From the NCBI RefSeq assembly GCF_015533855.1, contig NZ_AP024154.1:2610501-2674500 (forward strand): 64,000 nucleotides of DNA, written 5' to 3'. The position numbers and the translations under genes were made by a program. Below, one piece after another: positions 9,289 to 17,328 of the stretch (the first letter of the stretch is position 1; each line of letters begins with the position of its first letter). Source of the DNA: Echinicola sp. 20G (lineage in GTDB: Bacteria > Bacteroidota > Bacteroidia > Cytophagales > Cyclobacteriaceae). The notes beneath the pieces were generated by a model, which did no database searches, was not told the DNA's origin, and was given only the letters and a program-made list of their open reading frames with translations.

Positions 9289-10464
9289 TTATCTGGATTT
9301 TTCAAGAGCTCTTTCAACATCGGCTATGATATCATCATGATGTTCGAGTCCAGTAGAAAGCCTGATAAGGCCTGGTAAAATGCCAACCCTTTCTCTTTCC
9401 TCCTCACTCAATTTACTGTGAGTAGTGGAGGCAGGGTGGGTGATGATGCTTCGGCTGTCTCCAAGATTAGCAGTGACAGTGATCATTTGAAGTTCATCTA
9501 TAAACCTCTTGGCTCTTTCTATTCCTCCTTTAAGGGTCAGGGTAATTATTCCGCCTCCATGTTTCATTTGTTTTTTTGCCAAATCATACTGTGGATGACT
9601 CTTTAGAAATGGATATTTTACAAATTCCAAATCTGGGCTGTCCTGAAAGTATTCGGCCGTTTTCAAAGCGTTGGCACAATGTCTTTCCATTCTTACTGCA
9701 AGGGTTTCCATACTGCGTGAAAGGATCCAGGCATTGAAAGGAGAGATAGAAGGTCCTGTGTGCCTGGTAAAGAATTGTACATCTTGAATGAGCTCTTTTT
9801 TCCCTAAAATAAGTCCGCCCAAAACTCTACCTTGGCCATCAATGTACTTGGTAGCACTGTGGGCTACAATATCAGCTCCCCATTTGGCAGGTTGCTGAAG
9901 GTAAGGAGTGGCAAAGCAATTGTCCACGACCAAGATTAAGTTGTGGGCTTTGGCAAACTTGCCGATCCATTCCAAGTCGATGATTTCAAGGCCTGGGTTG
10001 GATGGCGTCTCTATAAATAGCATTTTGGTGTTGGGCTGTACCAACTTGTCCCAGTTTTCAATATCTGAGATATCACCATAAGTTGAAGTGATGCCCCATT
10101 TGGGGAATACGCGTGTAAGCAACTGGTGAGTAGATCCGAAGAGGGACCTGGCAGCAAGGATATGGTCTCCCTGTTGTAAGAGAGATGCTATGGCTCCAAA
10201 CATAGCGGCCATACCAGAAGCAGTGGCAATTCCATCTTCAGTACCTTCCACCGCACAGACTTTTTCAATCAGGTCAGTACTGTTGGGGTTAGCATAGCGT
10301 GAATAAATATTTCCCGGAATTTCATCCGCAAACATTTGCCTTGCTTCCTCAGCACTGTCAAATGTAAAGCTAGAGGTTAGGTAAATTGGAGCAGAATGTT
10401 CTCTTTGGTTGGATTTGGAAGAAGCAATTCGGATGGCTTCAGTTTCAAAATTCTTATTGGACAT
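9289..10464 (-). CDS. metZ: O-succinylhomoserine sulfhydrylase-like Cys/Met PLP enzyme
   Basis: 391 aa, a full-length Cys/Met-metabolism PLP enzyme. SATKYIDGQGRVLGG holds the PLP lysine at residue 206. IETPSNPGLEIID and VVDNCFATPYLQQP are the other cofactor-pocket motifs, and the DGQGRVLGG variant is typical of MetZ. It should replace the succinyl (or acetyl) group of activated homoserine with sulfide to make homocysteine in the cytoplasm. A SAM-class riboswitch about 150 bp upstream supports a methionine role. MetB or a methionine gamma-lyase are alternatives. Confidence 0.85.
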   Translation of the reverse strand: MSNKNFETEAIRIASSKSNQREHSAPIYLTSSFTFDSAEEARQMFADEIPGNIYSRYANPNSTDLIEKVCAVEGTEDGIATASGMAAMFGAIASLLQQGDHILAARSLFGSTHQLLTRVFPKWGITSTYGDISDIENWDKLVQPNTKMLFIETPSNPGLEIIDLEWIGKFAKAHNLILVVDNCFATPYLQQPAKWGADIVAHSATKYIDGQGRVLGGLILGKKELIQDVQFFTRHTGPSISPFNAWILSRSMETLAVRMERHCANALKTAEYFQDSPDLEFVKYPFLKSHPQYDLAKKQMKHGGGIITLTLKGGIERAKRFIDELQMITVTANLGDSRSIITHPASTTHSKLSEEERERVGILPGLIRLSTGLEHHDDIIADVERALEKSR

Positions 10465-10483
10465 GATATTCTATTTCTATGGC

Positions 10484-10591
10484 TTAATTAAAGTAATTGA
10501 TAGGTGCATTCAGTTCAAAAAAGGAATGCATGGATGAAACCTGAGCAAGGTTTATAGAGGTGAAAAAGGAAGGTGCTCTTAATTGGATCAT
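10484..10591 (-). CDS. Possible 35-aa leader ORF between riboswitch and metZ
   Basis: Read by hand on the reverse strand: ATG at 10591 to TAA at 10484, 35 codons. It begins MIQLRAPSFFTSINLAQV and ends ELNAPINYFN. It lies wholly between the SAM aptamer and metZ and stops 19 nt before the metZ ATG. No family is recognised. It may be a translated leader element or chance. Confidence 0.25.
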   Translation of the reverse strand: MIQLRAPSFFTSINLAQVSSMHSFFELNAPINYFN

Positions 10592-10609
10592 AATTTCTAA
10601 TTTATAGTT

Positions 10610-10705
10610 CCCTATTTATTTGGGCAGGTATTGGCACCTTTTCGTTGTGGCGAATGGTTGCCAGAGGGTCGCAGAGCCTGATCTCTCGCCTCTTCTTTAT
10701 AAATC
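10610..10705 (-). promoter_or_regulatory. SAM-I-class riboswitch (S-box) of metZ
   Basis: On the minus strand the segment contains GGCGAGAGATCAGGCTC, then GACCCTCTGGCAACC, and finally AAGGTGCCAATACCTGC. These are the conserved core blocks of SAM-I/S-box aptamers in the right order. Short complementary ends (ATTTAT and ATAAAT) can close a P1 helix. It lies about 150 bp upstream of metZ in the same orientation, so SAM should turn down metZ expression. No obvious terminator follows, so control may be through translation or folding of the long leader. Confidence 0.85.
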
Positions 10706-10764
10706 AGTTGCCTGAATTGCTGCAAAGTAAAGGCAGCCATTTTGAAATTCCAAACAAATTCCAT
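10612..10764 (-). other. 50-codon open frame running through the SAM aptamer
   Basis: ATG at 10764 (with a second in-frame ATG at 10740) stays open across the whole aptamer and stops with TAG at 10612, just past P1. The translated aptamer part includes RPSGNHSPQRKGANTCPN. It is most likely a passive by-product of the conserved RNA sequence, but a leader peptide is possible. Confidence 0.3.
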
Positions 10765-10803
10765 TTTAGCCTACAGAAAATATAAAACATGCTAAGCGTC
10801 TGT

Positions 10804-11487
10804 TCAAGGGAAATAATTTTCAAGAACCTCTGCCCAAAGGTCATACCCTTTTTTGTTCATATGAAGTCCGTCCTCTATGAATATTTCCTTGATAGGTTCT
10901 CCAGATTCATTGAGAGCGATGTCCCAAACATTGGCAAAGCTTACTTTGGCTGTCTTTTCACAATAAACTTCCAACAATCTATTAAGGGTGTTGTAGTTTT
11001 CCTTGAGTGTCCATCTGGAAAGACTTGGTTTAGGGCTGATCAAAATAATCTCAGCATCTGGTAGTTTTGATTGAATCTTAGTGACCAACTTTTTCGTGGT
11101 TTTGAGGATGGTAGAAGGTTTTTTGCCACTGGCCAAATCATTGTCCCCTTCATAGATGAAAATTTTACTGGGTTTGTAACGGAAGATTAATTCGTCAGCA
11201 AAATGCATTAACTCGTGCGTTTGAGAGCCTCCAAATCCCGTGTTTACAATGGTTTGATTGGGGAAGTATTCGGAAATGTTTTTCCAAAGTCTGATGCTGG
11301 AGCTTCCGGTAAACAAGTAGACGGGAGCGTTTCCATTTGGTATGGGGGTGGTGGCAATGATTTGGTCTACTTCGTTTTGGAAACGTTCGGGACCTTCTTG
11401 AGCGAAAAGTCCGTTGAGTGAGCCAATAGAAAAGAAGGTGAATATTAATAAGAAGGAAAGCTGTTTTTTTTGGTTGTTGAAGGTCAT
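10804..11487 (-). CDS. Secreted SGNH/GDSL-family hydrolase
   Basis: 227 aa with an N-terminal signal peptide (hydrophobic about 10-29). The SGNH blocks are visible: FTGSSSIRLW (nucleophile Ser about 63), NTGFGGSQTHELM (Gly block), YEGDNDLASG (Asn116) and DGLHMNKKGYDLW (Asp206, His209). It should be an exported esterase, possibly removing acetyl groups from carbohydrates. It resembles the GDSL proteins of Bacteroidota whose natural substrate is unknown. It is the nearest gene upstream of the metZ leader in the same direction but is probably a separate unit. Confidence 0.82.
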   Translation of the reverse strand: MTFNNQKKQLSFLLIFTFFSIGSLNGLFAQEGPERFQNEVDQIIATTPIPNGNAPVYLFTGSSSIRLWKNISEYFPNQTIVNTGFGGSQTHELMHFADELIFRYKPSKIFIYEGDNDLASGKKPSTILKTTKKLVTKIQSKLPDAEIILISPKPSLSRWTLKENYNTLNRLLEVYCEKTAKVSFANVWDIALNESGEPIKEIFIEDGLHMNKKGYDLWAEVLENYFP

Positions 11488-11827
11488 TTTACATAAAGTT
11501 TATTTCAATGAAATTATTAATAAAGTACGATAATTACTTCGTTGGGAGGAGAGTTTATTTTGTTCGGTTGAGATTTTACATTTTCGGACACAAAAGCGTA
11601 CGTTTTTATACAATGAACGATTTTGAATTGGGATGAAAATTTTGAGTCTCCAAAAAAATAATTGGATCTATAACGTAAAAACCATCCTTGGTGTCAAAAG
11701 AAACCATATTCGTCACATTTATTATAGGAGGACAAGTAATAAAAGTAATTTAAGTGGACTATAGCTCGTTTTTTGAGAAAGGGATGAGGAATAGAAGTGG
11801 TTATTGGATACTTTCTTAACGTTTTGA
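11488..11827. other. Divergent intergenic region, no gene seen
   Basis: This 340-bp gap lies between the SGNH hydrolase (minus) and the DUF4407 gene (plus). No ORF, repeat or strong hairpin was recognised. Confidence 0.5.
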
Positions 11828-12979
11828 ATGAATAAGATGAAACAGTTTTTGTGGTTTTGCAGTGGGGCAAATATGGCTCTCTTAAAGAAATGTCCTACTG
11901 AATCCAATAAATATATGGGGATTGGTGGTACTGTGTTTTTCACAGGAATTCTTGCTGCCCTATCTGCAGGTTATGCATTGTACACTGTGTTTGGTTTGTG
12001 GTATTGGGGCGTAGTATTTGGCTTGATCTGGGGAGTGATGATTTTTAATCTTGACCGATTTATAGTGTCGAGTATGAGGAAGAAGGATAGTGCTTGGTCT
12101 GAGTGGAAGTTGGCTTTTCCAAGGTTGGTATTGGCGGTCTTTTTGGCTTTGGTTATCTCCAAACCACTTGAATTAAAAGTGTTTGAAAGAGAAATTAACC
12201 GGGTGGTGGATGAAGGTAAGATTCAAGCAATGACCGAGGCGAAGATAGGCTTAGAAGGAGCGTTTCCTGAAGTAGCGAGGTTGGAAGAAGAGAACCAAGC
12301 TTTAAGGGATGAAATTACAGCAAAGTCTGTCTTCAGGGATCAAAAGCAAAAGGAGTATGATGAGGAACGCTTTGGGGTGAAAACTCCAGGGACTACAGGA
12401 ATAGTAGGGCTGGGAACCAATGCCAAGAAGAAGGAAGAGCAGCTTGATGCCGCCCAAGTAGATCTGGAAGCTCTTCAGCAAAGGAATTGGGCCAAAATTG
12501 ATGAAAATGAAACGGCTATTCAGGAAGCGATTGACAGAAGGCAGTTGGCCTTTGAAGAGCAGCAAAAGAGTATAGACGAATATGATGGCTTAGCTGCGAG
12601 GATGGATGCTTTGTCGTCTTTGACTGCAGGAAGCAATGCAATAGCCTTGGCAAACCTGTTTATTATATTATTATTTGTGGCCATGGAAACTGCCCCGGTT
12701 ATTGTGAAATTGATTGCAGGCAGGGGGCCGTATGATGAGTTGATGGATAAAGCTGAAAGTGAGGTTGCGGTCTATGCTAAGGAGATGAAGTTTAAGAATG
12801 AAGAGAAGAGTAGGCAGCGTTTGCAGTTGTTTAAAGAAACATTGGGTGTGGATACTGAGTTGGCGATTAAGAAAGCCATTCACAAAAGTAAAATTATGAC
12901 CAATGCAGAAATGGATGTTTTAGAGAGAAGTCTGAGTACTCGGAAGGAGGAAGAAGCACCACAAGAAACTTCTTCCTGA
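11828..12979 (+). CDS. DUF4407 domain membrane protein
   Basis: 383 aa. The start FLWFCSGANMALLKKCPTE and the FNLDRFIVSSMRK segment (about 77-89) are typical of DUF4407. There are two N-terminal membrane helices (about 36-80), a third near 100-118, a long charged coiled-coil stretch (about 130-245), a fourth helix (about 255-280) and a charged C-terminal tail. Function is unknown. The architecture suggests an inner-membrane protein with a large coiled-coil loop. Convergent with the DUF5995 gene, 11 bp away. Confidence 0.82.
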   Translation: MNKMKQFLWFCSGANMALLKKCPTESNKYMGIGGTVFFTGILAALSAGYALYTVFGLWYWGVVFGLIWGVMIFNLDRFIVSSMRKKDSAWSEWKLAFPRLVLAVFLALVISKPLELKVFEREINRVVDEGKIQAMTEAKIGLEGAFPEVARLEEENQALRDEITAKSVFRDQKQKEYDEERFGVKTPGTTGIVGLGTNAKKKEEQLDAAQVDLEALQQRNWAKIDENETAIQEAIDRRQLAFEEQQKSIDEYDGLAARMDALSSLTAGSNAIALANLFIILLFVAMETAPVIVKLIAGRGPYDELMDKAESEVAVYAKEMKFKNEEKSRQRLQLFKETLGVDTELAIKKAIHKSKIMTNAEMDVLERSLSTRKEEEAPQETSS

Positions 12980-12990
12980 TTGATGAGAGC

Positions 12991-13779
12991 CTAAGATATT
13001 GAGTGAACTGAACGAAGGTTGTTTGGGGCGCATTTTCTTGCAATTCCCTCCAATTGGTCCATGACATCTGGGACTGATTTCCATTCTGTCAGGCTTATCA
13101 ACTTAGTAATGAAGTTTAACAGAATTCCAGGTTTTGCTATTTTTTGTCCAAGATTGGCGATTGAGAGATCTCTTAAATGTAGGCAGTCATCTTGGTTAAG
13201 GGCAATTAGGTATTCATTTGCGAATTTCCAAGCTCCATCTCTGGCGAGCTTGATGCTGAAGTCCAGTAGCATTTCATCTTTTCCGTTTGCAAATTGGATC
13301 AAAAAACCAAACACCGGAGAAACTAGCGACAAATTGGCTTTTACACCGTCCACCATACTGGCAAGGATAATGTTGATTTTGTCAAAGTCATTTTTTATGC
13401 CCAGCATGTCTTGTCCGTTCATGGTCAAGACCGCTGCAATGCCAAGGTCAAGATTGATATGAGCGTTGATGCCAAGAAGGAGGTGCTGCAGGATCATGTG
13501 GCCACTGGCTGTGGAAGTGTTAAATGCACAAGCCCAACTTTGGGTTGGTGAAGCGGAGGCTAGATGGAGTTCATACGCTTCAAAGAAGCGCGTGGCGAAA
13601 AGAATGTCAAGTTTTTCCATTCTTGGATTATCCTCAAATTCGTCATTTTCTATGCCTTCTTTGATGCGCTTGGTTACCTGTCTATAAAGTATTGCAAAGT
13701 AACCTATTCGACTTTTCTTGGCTTTACACTGCAAAACAATTTCGTCCATTTTGTGCAGCACATCTTCAATGGTATTCAT
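12991..13779 (-). CDS. DUF5995 family protein
   Basis: 262 aa, soluble and helical. The motifs LDILFATRFFEAYELH (about 74-89) and QHLLLGINAHINLDLGIAAV (about 118-137, with closely spaced His and Asp that could bind metal) match the DUF5995 family as I know it. The function is not established. No signal peptide is seen. It faces the DUF4407 gene and has no operon partner. Confidence 0.7.
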   Translation of the reverse strand: MNTIEDVLHKMDEIVLQCKAKKSRIGYFAILYRQVTKRIKEGIENDEFEDNPRMEKLDILFATRFFEAYELHLASASPTQSWACAFNTSTASGHMILQHLLLGINAHINLDLGIAAVLTMNGQDMLGIKNDFDKINIILASMVDGVKANLSLVSPVFGFLIQFANGKDEMLLDFSIKLARDGAWKFANEYLIALNQDDCLHLRDLSIANLGQKIAKPGILLNFITKLISLTEWKSVPDVMDQLEGIARKCAPNNLRSVHSIS

Positions 13780-14192
13780 GGTGAGAGCTTATTTAAACAA
13801 TTTGTTAAGAAATATAAGGATAAAAATAGAATAGGTTGGAGTGGGTGTGTTTTAGTTGGTTCTAGGAAAGATAAGCTACTGGTTATCTTAAATAGAGGTT
13901 TTGATTTGCAATTGGTGGTTTTGTTAAACTTCGAAATTATTTTCTGTAAAACAGGTTGTTGGTGGTTTAATCGTTTTAGTATTTTTTATTTAGGGTAGTT
14001 TGGGTTTTGTAGGCGGGAAAATGCATTAGTTGGTGTTTTGTAGCTTGTTTTTTGAGAAAATTATTTTTGGTGTTTTATTGTATTGAAAAATATTTTTATT
14101 AAGTTTAAAGAAGTTTTGGTTCTAAAAACGAGGATTAAATTCCTTTTTTCCAAAATATATACGGCTGTTAGTCAGTTAAAATAAACCCATTC
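13780..14192 (+). other. Gene-free AT-rich stretch upstream of an orphan terminator
   Basis: About 410 bp with no credible ORF on either strand. Because a strong plus-strand terminator sits at its end while both flanking genes point left, it may be the body of a non-coding transcript. No known RNA family was recognised. Confidence 0.3.
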
Positions 14193-14224
14193 GAGGAATC
14201 TAGGTAAAGATTCCTCTTTTTTTT
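14193..14224 (+). terminator. Orphan Rho-independent terminator
   Basis: GAGGAATCT - 6-nt loop - AGATTCCTC followed by eight T on the plus strand. No plus-strand gene ends upstream; the nearest, DUF4407, ends 1.2 kb away past a convergent gene. Confidence 0.7.
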
Positions 14225-14575
14225 GTCTTTTTTTAAACCATATTCTTTGATGTTGACAAAAATCAATTAAAAAATGGGTGTTTTTTAAACCGGTTTTTTG
14301 ACTTTCTGCAAAAGGGGTGTTTAGAAGTTGGGTTTTTGACCCTATAGAATTCTTAAAGGGTGTTAACAGGCTTAAATAAGGCTTTTTGGGACGCTGTTTT
14401 CCTTTTTTTACGTTTTTATGACGGATTTTAGGCGGATAATCATCCTGTGTGATGAAATTGTTAAATTTTCTTAACAAATGAGTTTAAGTGGAATGGTTTG
14501 CGCTACATTTTTGGTGCAAGCAGGTGTCAAATCAAAAAGTGTTGCACTTAATTGAATAAGCTAAATATGTAGGAA
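14225..14575. other. AT-rich intergenic, nothing recognised
   Basis: This 350-bp stretch has T-rich runs on the plus strand. The only long frame (minus, 14172-14477) runs through the terminator hairpin, is rich in Lys/Gln and poly-T-derived codons, and is treated as chance. Confidence 0.4.
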
Positions 14576-14603
14576 ACAAAAAGAGCTGCCATAAGGCAGC
14601 TCT
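14576..14603 (-). terminator. Rho-independent terminator of second Gfo/Idh gene
   Basis: Minus strand AGAGCTGCC - TTAT - GGCAGCTCT followed by TTTTG, located 25 bp after the stop at 14628. Confidence 0.8.
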
Positions 14604-14627
14604 AACTATACAGAATGTAATACTATT

Positions 14628-15833
14628 TTATATGTAATTGTATTCCGGCTTCCAGCTTTCAATCGATTTATTGAATAGAGAGTGGTTGGCCAGGTGGATA
14701 CAGGTGGCTGTGGTGGCACCACTAAGTACGTTGGAGGCAGGCATGGCTTTGGTTTGGATGGATTTATAAAAATCCTCTAAAGCATACCAAGTACCATCCT
14801 TAGTTTTCTCTTCTAAGATAGGAATGCCTTTACCGTCTTTCCAGGTAAGCTTGGTGGCTCCAGATACACCGTCTACGATTTGCAATTCTTCCATTCTTTC
14901 CTTTTCTGGATAGAAGTAGCCTTCATTCATTAGCAATTCGACAGTTCCTTGGGTGCCTTTAATGCTAAAGGAGTATCCTTCTCTAGCGTTACTACAGGTG
15001 GCTCCGAAATTACCTATCATCTCTTCTTTTTCATACCTAAGCAGAAGTTGGACATTGTCAAAGGTTTCTCGGCCATCATGATAGTTATCAATGCCACCTG
15101 TTCCAATAATTGTATCAGGATGCGTTTCGAATGCCCAGTTGATAAAGTCGATTTGATGGCTCAATAATTCCGCAGGAAGACCTCCAGAATAGTCCTTATA
15201 CATTCTCCAGTTGATGATCTTTTCCAAAGAAGGGTCAGGGACCGGTCTTTTCCAATTCCAGTTTCTATCCCACCTTGAATCGATTTGAGTTATTTTGCCC
15301 AAATAACCTGACTGGATCATTTCCTTAACCTTATAGTATAATGGCGTATAGCGGTATTGGTGTCCGACTTGAAGTGTGAGCGAAGGCTTGTCTTTGACAA
15401 TCTTGATCAATCCCATGGCTTCAGGGATACTGTAGGTCATGGTCTTTTCAAGGTAAACGTGTTTTCCTGCTTCGAGTGCAGCCTTTGCAGGAGCAAAATG
15501 CATGTTGAGAGGAGTGGCTATGATGACAGCGTCAATGGACTTGTCCTCGACCAGCTTTTCGTATTGTTTGTAAGTTTTAAATTTATGCTTTGGGAAGGCT
15601 TTATAAGTTTGGTCAAGTCTGAAATCCATCACATCACAAACAGCGATGATGTCAAACTGTTCTGGCATTCTAGACATCACGTGCATGACACCTTTACCTC
15701 TATCACCACACCCGATTACTCCAACTTTTATGGGGCCTTCTGTTTGGCTATGGAGAGCACTAGCCATTTGGTAAGGGAATAAAGATCCGCCCAAGACTAT
15801 GCCGCCGGTTTTCATAAAGTCCCTTCTATTCAT
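14628..15833 (-). CDS. Secreted Gfo/Idh/MocA family oxidoreductase (Tat leader)
   Basis: 401 aa. The leader NRRDFMK at residues 2-8 is a twin-arginine signal. The NAD(P)-binding segment is VGVIGCGDRGKG (about 37-48) with CDVMD. The family EKP appears as LEKT with Lys at 130. GHQYRYTPLYYKVK and DFINWAFE lie in the C-terminal domain. It should be a periplasmic sugar-modifying oxidoreductase of unknown substrate. It is clearly shorter than and only distantly similar to the oxidoreductase at 5890-7353, so the two are not a recent duplication. It has its own terminator and stands alone. Confidence 0.9.
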   Translation of the reverse strand: MNRRDFMKTGGIVLGGSLFPYQMASALHSQTEGPIKVGVIGCGDRGKGVMHVMSRMPEQFDIIAVCDVMDFRLDQTYKAFPKHKFKTYKQYEKLVEDKSIDAVIIATPLNMHFAPAKAALEAGKHVYLEKTMTYSIPEAMGLIKIVKDKPSLTLQVGHQYRYTPLYYKVKEMIQSGYLGKITQIDSRWDRNWNWKRPVPDPSLEKIINWRMYKDYSGGLPAELLSHQIDFINWAFETHPDTIIGTGGIDNYHDGRETFDNVQLLLRYEKEEMIGNFGATCSNAREGYSFSIKGTQGTVELLMNEGYFYPEKERMEELQIVDGVSGATKLTWKDGKGIPILEEKTKDGTWYALEDFYKSIQTKAMPASNVLSGATTATCIHLANHSLFNKSIESWKPEYNYI

Positions 15834-16077
15834 GATTGCATTTATTATATTTTTTAAACTTAATTTTTTGACAAGTTCTAAATATATGTCATTAATAAGT
15901 GAAAAAGAAATGAGAAGTTTTTGAATGGGTATAATTTCGTTTTAGGTAAATATTTAATGTATGACAGGTTCAAATAGCTTAGTTAGTAATATGAAAGTCA
16001 TGAAAGTATAGTACGTGCAAGTAAAATGGGAATTTATTGGTTAGTTTAATGTTTTGAAACTAAATGTGATTAATGGC

Positions 16078-16662
16078 ATGTATATCTATGGGGCTTCTGG
16101 TCATGCAAAAGTGGTCATTTCGGGTGTAGAAAGTCAAGGTATTGGGATTGTTAAGGTTTTTGATGATAACCCGGAATGTACCTCATGCTTGGGGTATTCT
16201 GTTTCTTTTTGGGATGCTGGGGAATATGAGGAGGGTGGCTTGATGGTGATTGCTATTGGAGAAAATGGGATAAGGAAGAGGGTGGTAGAAAGGTTGGGAG
16301 CTAAAATAACTTATGGTAAAGTGTTTCATGATAAGTCAATAATTAGCAAATATGTGAAGTTAGGGGAAGGGACCGTTGTGATGGCAGGAGCTATAATTCA
16401 GCCTGAGGTTAGGGTTGGGGATCATGTGATTATCAATACGGGTGCAGCGGTAGATCATGATTGTAAAATTGAAGACTTTGTGCATATTGCGCCAAGCGCC
16501 ACCTTGTGTGGTAATGTTCATGTCGGGAAAGGAAGCCTTATCGGCGCAGGAAGCGTTGTGATTCCTGGAATTAGTATAGGTGAGAACTGTGTGATTGGGG
16601 CAGGGGCTACGGTTTTGAGAAATGTCAGTGATGGAGAGACTGTTTATGGAGTGGTCAAATAG
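16078..16662 (+). CDS. NeuD/PglB-type sugar O- or N-acetyltransferase
   Basis: 194 aa from the chosen ATG; a TTG at 16054 would add eight residues. YIYGASGHAKVV at the start is the small Rossmann-like N-terminal domain of the NeuD/PglD/VioB acetyltransferases. The rest is left-handed beta-helix hexapeptide repeats, with HVIINTGAAVDHDCKIEDFVHIAPSATL-type turns including the catalytic His in VDHD (about 127-130). It should transfer acetyl from acetyl-CoA to a nucleotide sugar or sialic-like sugar. No polysaccharide genes are nearby. It is 12 bp upstream of the Crp/Fnr gene and probably shares its mRNA. Confidence 0.85.
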   Translation: MYIYGASGHAKVVISGVESQGIGIVKVFDDNPECTSCLGYSVSFWDAGEYEEGGLMVIAIGENGIRKRVVERLGAKITYGKVFHDKSIISKYVKLGEGTVVMAGAIIQPEVRVGDHVIINTGAAVDHDCKIEDFVHIAPSATLCGNVHVGKGSLIGAGSVVIPGISIGENCVIGAGATVLRNVSDGETVYGVVK

Positions 16663-16674
16663 TAAATTGATATT

Positions 16675-17328
16675 ATGCAGATAGAAGATATAAAACAGAA
16701 AGTTCCCATGATTACCGATAGTCATTTATTGGCGGAGTTGGTAGAAAAAGGTGTTTTTCAAGAAATAGCTTCAGGGGTTACGATTATGGAGCCTGGTAAA
16801 TTCATAAAGATGGTTCCTTTAGTAATAGAAGGAGCCGTAAAGGTGCTCCGAGTGGATGAAGATGGTAAGGAGCTTTTTTTATATTATTTATACCCCGGCG
16901 AAACGTGTGCGTTGTCACTTACCTGCTGTGATGTGAGTCGGGCAAGTGAAATCAAAGCGGTGGCAGAGGAAGATACCATAATACTTGGTGTTCCGGTCAG
17001 GGTCCATGAAGAATGGAGTGAAAAGTATTCACAGTGGAAGGATTTTGTGACGCAAACTTATCAAAGGAGGTTTCAGGAGATGTTAAAGGCTTTGGATGCT
17101 GTGGCCTTTTTGAAAATGGATCAAAGACTGGCTCGGTATATTTTGGCTAAGATGAACAAATTTAATAGTACTGAACTACAGCTCACGCATCAGGAAATAG
17201 CCAATGAACTAGGGACCTCAAGAGAAGTGATATCCCGACTTTTAAAACAATTAGAAAAGAAAAAATGGATAGAATTGGGGCGTAATAAAATTTATGTTAG
17301 AGAAGACTTTGAAGAACTTATCAAGTAG
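16675..17328 (+). CDS. Crp/Fnr family transcriptional regulator
   Basis: 217 aa. The N-terminal cyclic-nucleotide-binding-like beta barrel (about 20-120) is followed by a dimer helix (about 125-160) and a winged HTH in which LTHQEIANELGTSREVISRLLKQL (about 166-190) is the recognition unit. Cys78 and the adjacent Cys84-Cys85 (ETCALSLTCC) lie in the sensor domain. There is no N-terminal Fe-S cysteine cluster as in E. coli FNR. The location beside sulfur-handling genes and two CRP-like palindromes suggests it controls them, perhaps by sensing a thiol-reactive signal. That last step is inference. Its end overlaps the convergent USP gene by 8 bp. Confidence 0.9.
   Translation: MQIEDIKQKVPMITDSHLLAELVEKGVFQEIASGVTIMEPGKFIKMVPLVIEGAVKVLRVDEDGKELFLYYLYPGETCALSLTCCDVSRASEIKAVAEEDTIILGVPVRVHEEWSEKYSQWKDFVTQTYQRRFQEMLKALDAVAFLKMDQRLARYILAKMNKFNSTELQLTHQEIANELGTSREVISRLLKQLEKKKWIELGRNKIYVREDFEELIK

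Noticed and set aside
10789..11064. 91-codon plus-strand frame over the SGNH hydrolase
   Set aside because: Antisense to a gene with all four SGNH blocks intact.
13564..13998. 144-codon plus-strand frame over the DUF5995 gene
   Set aside because: More than half is antisense to a well-supported gene, and the rest is AT-rich with no domain.
14172..14477. 101-codon minus-strand frame in the 14-kb intergenic region
   Set aside because: It runs through a strong terminator hairpin, has biased low-complexity codons from T-rich DNA and no family resemblance.
5890..15833. The two Gfo/Idh genes as a recent tandem duplication
   Set aside because: They differ in length (487 and 401 aa), in the EKP motif variant and over most of the sequence.
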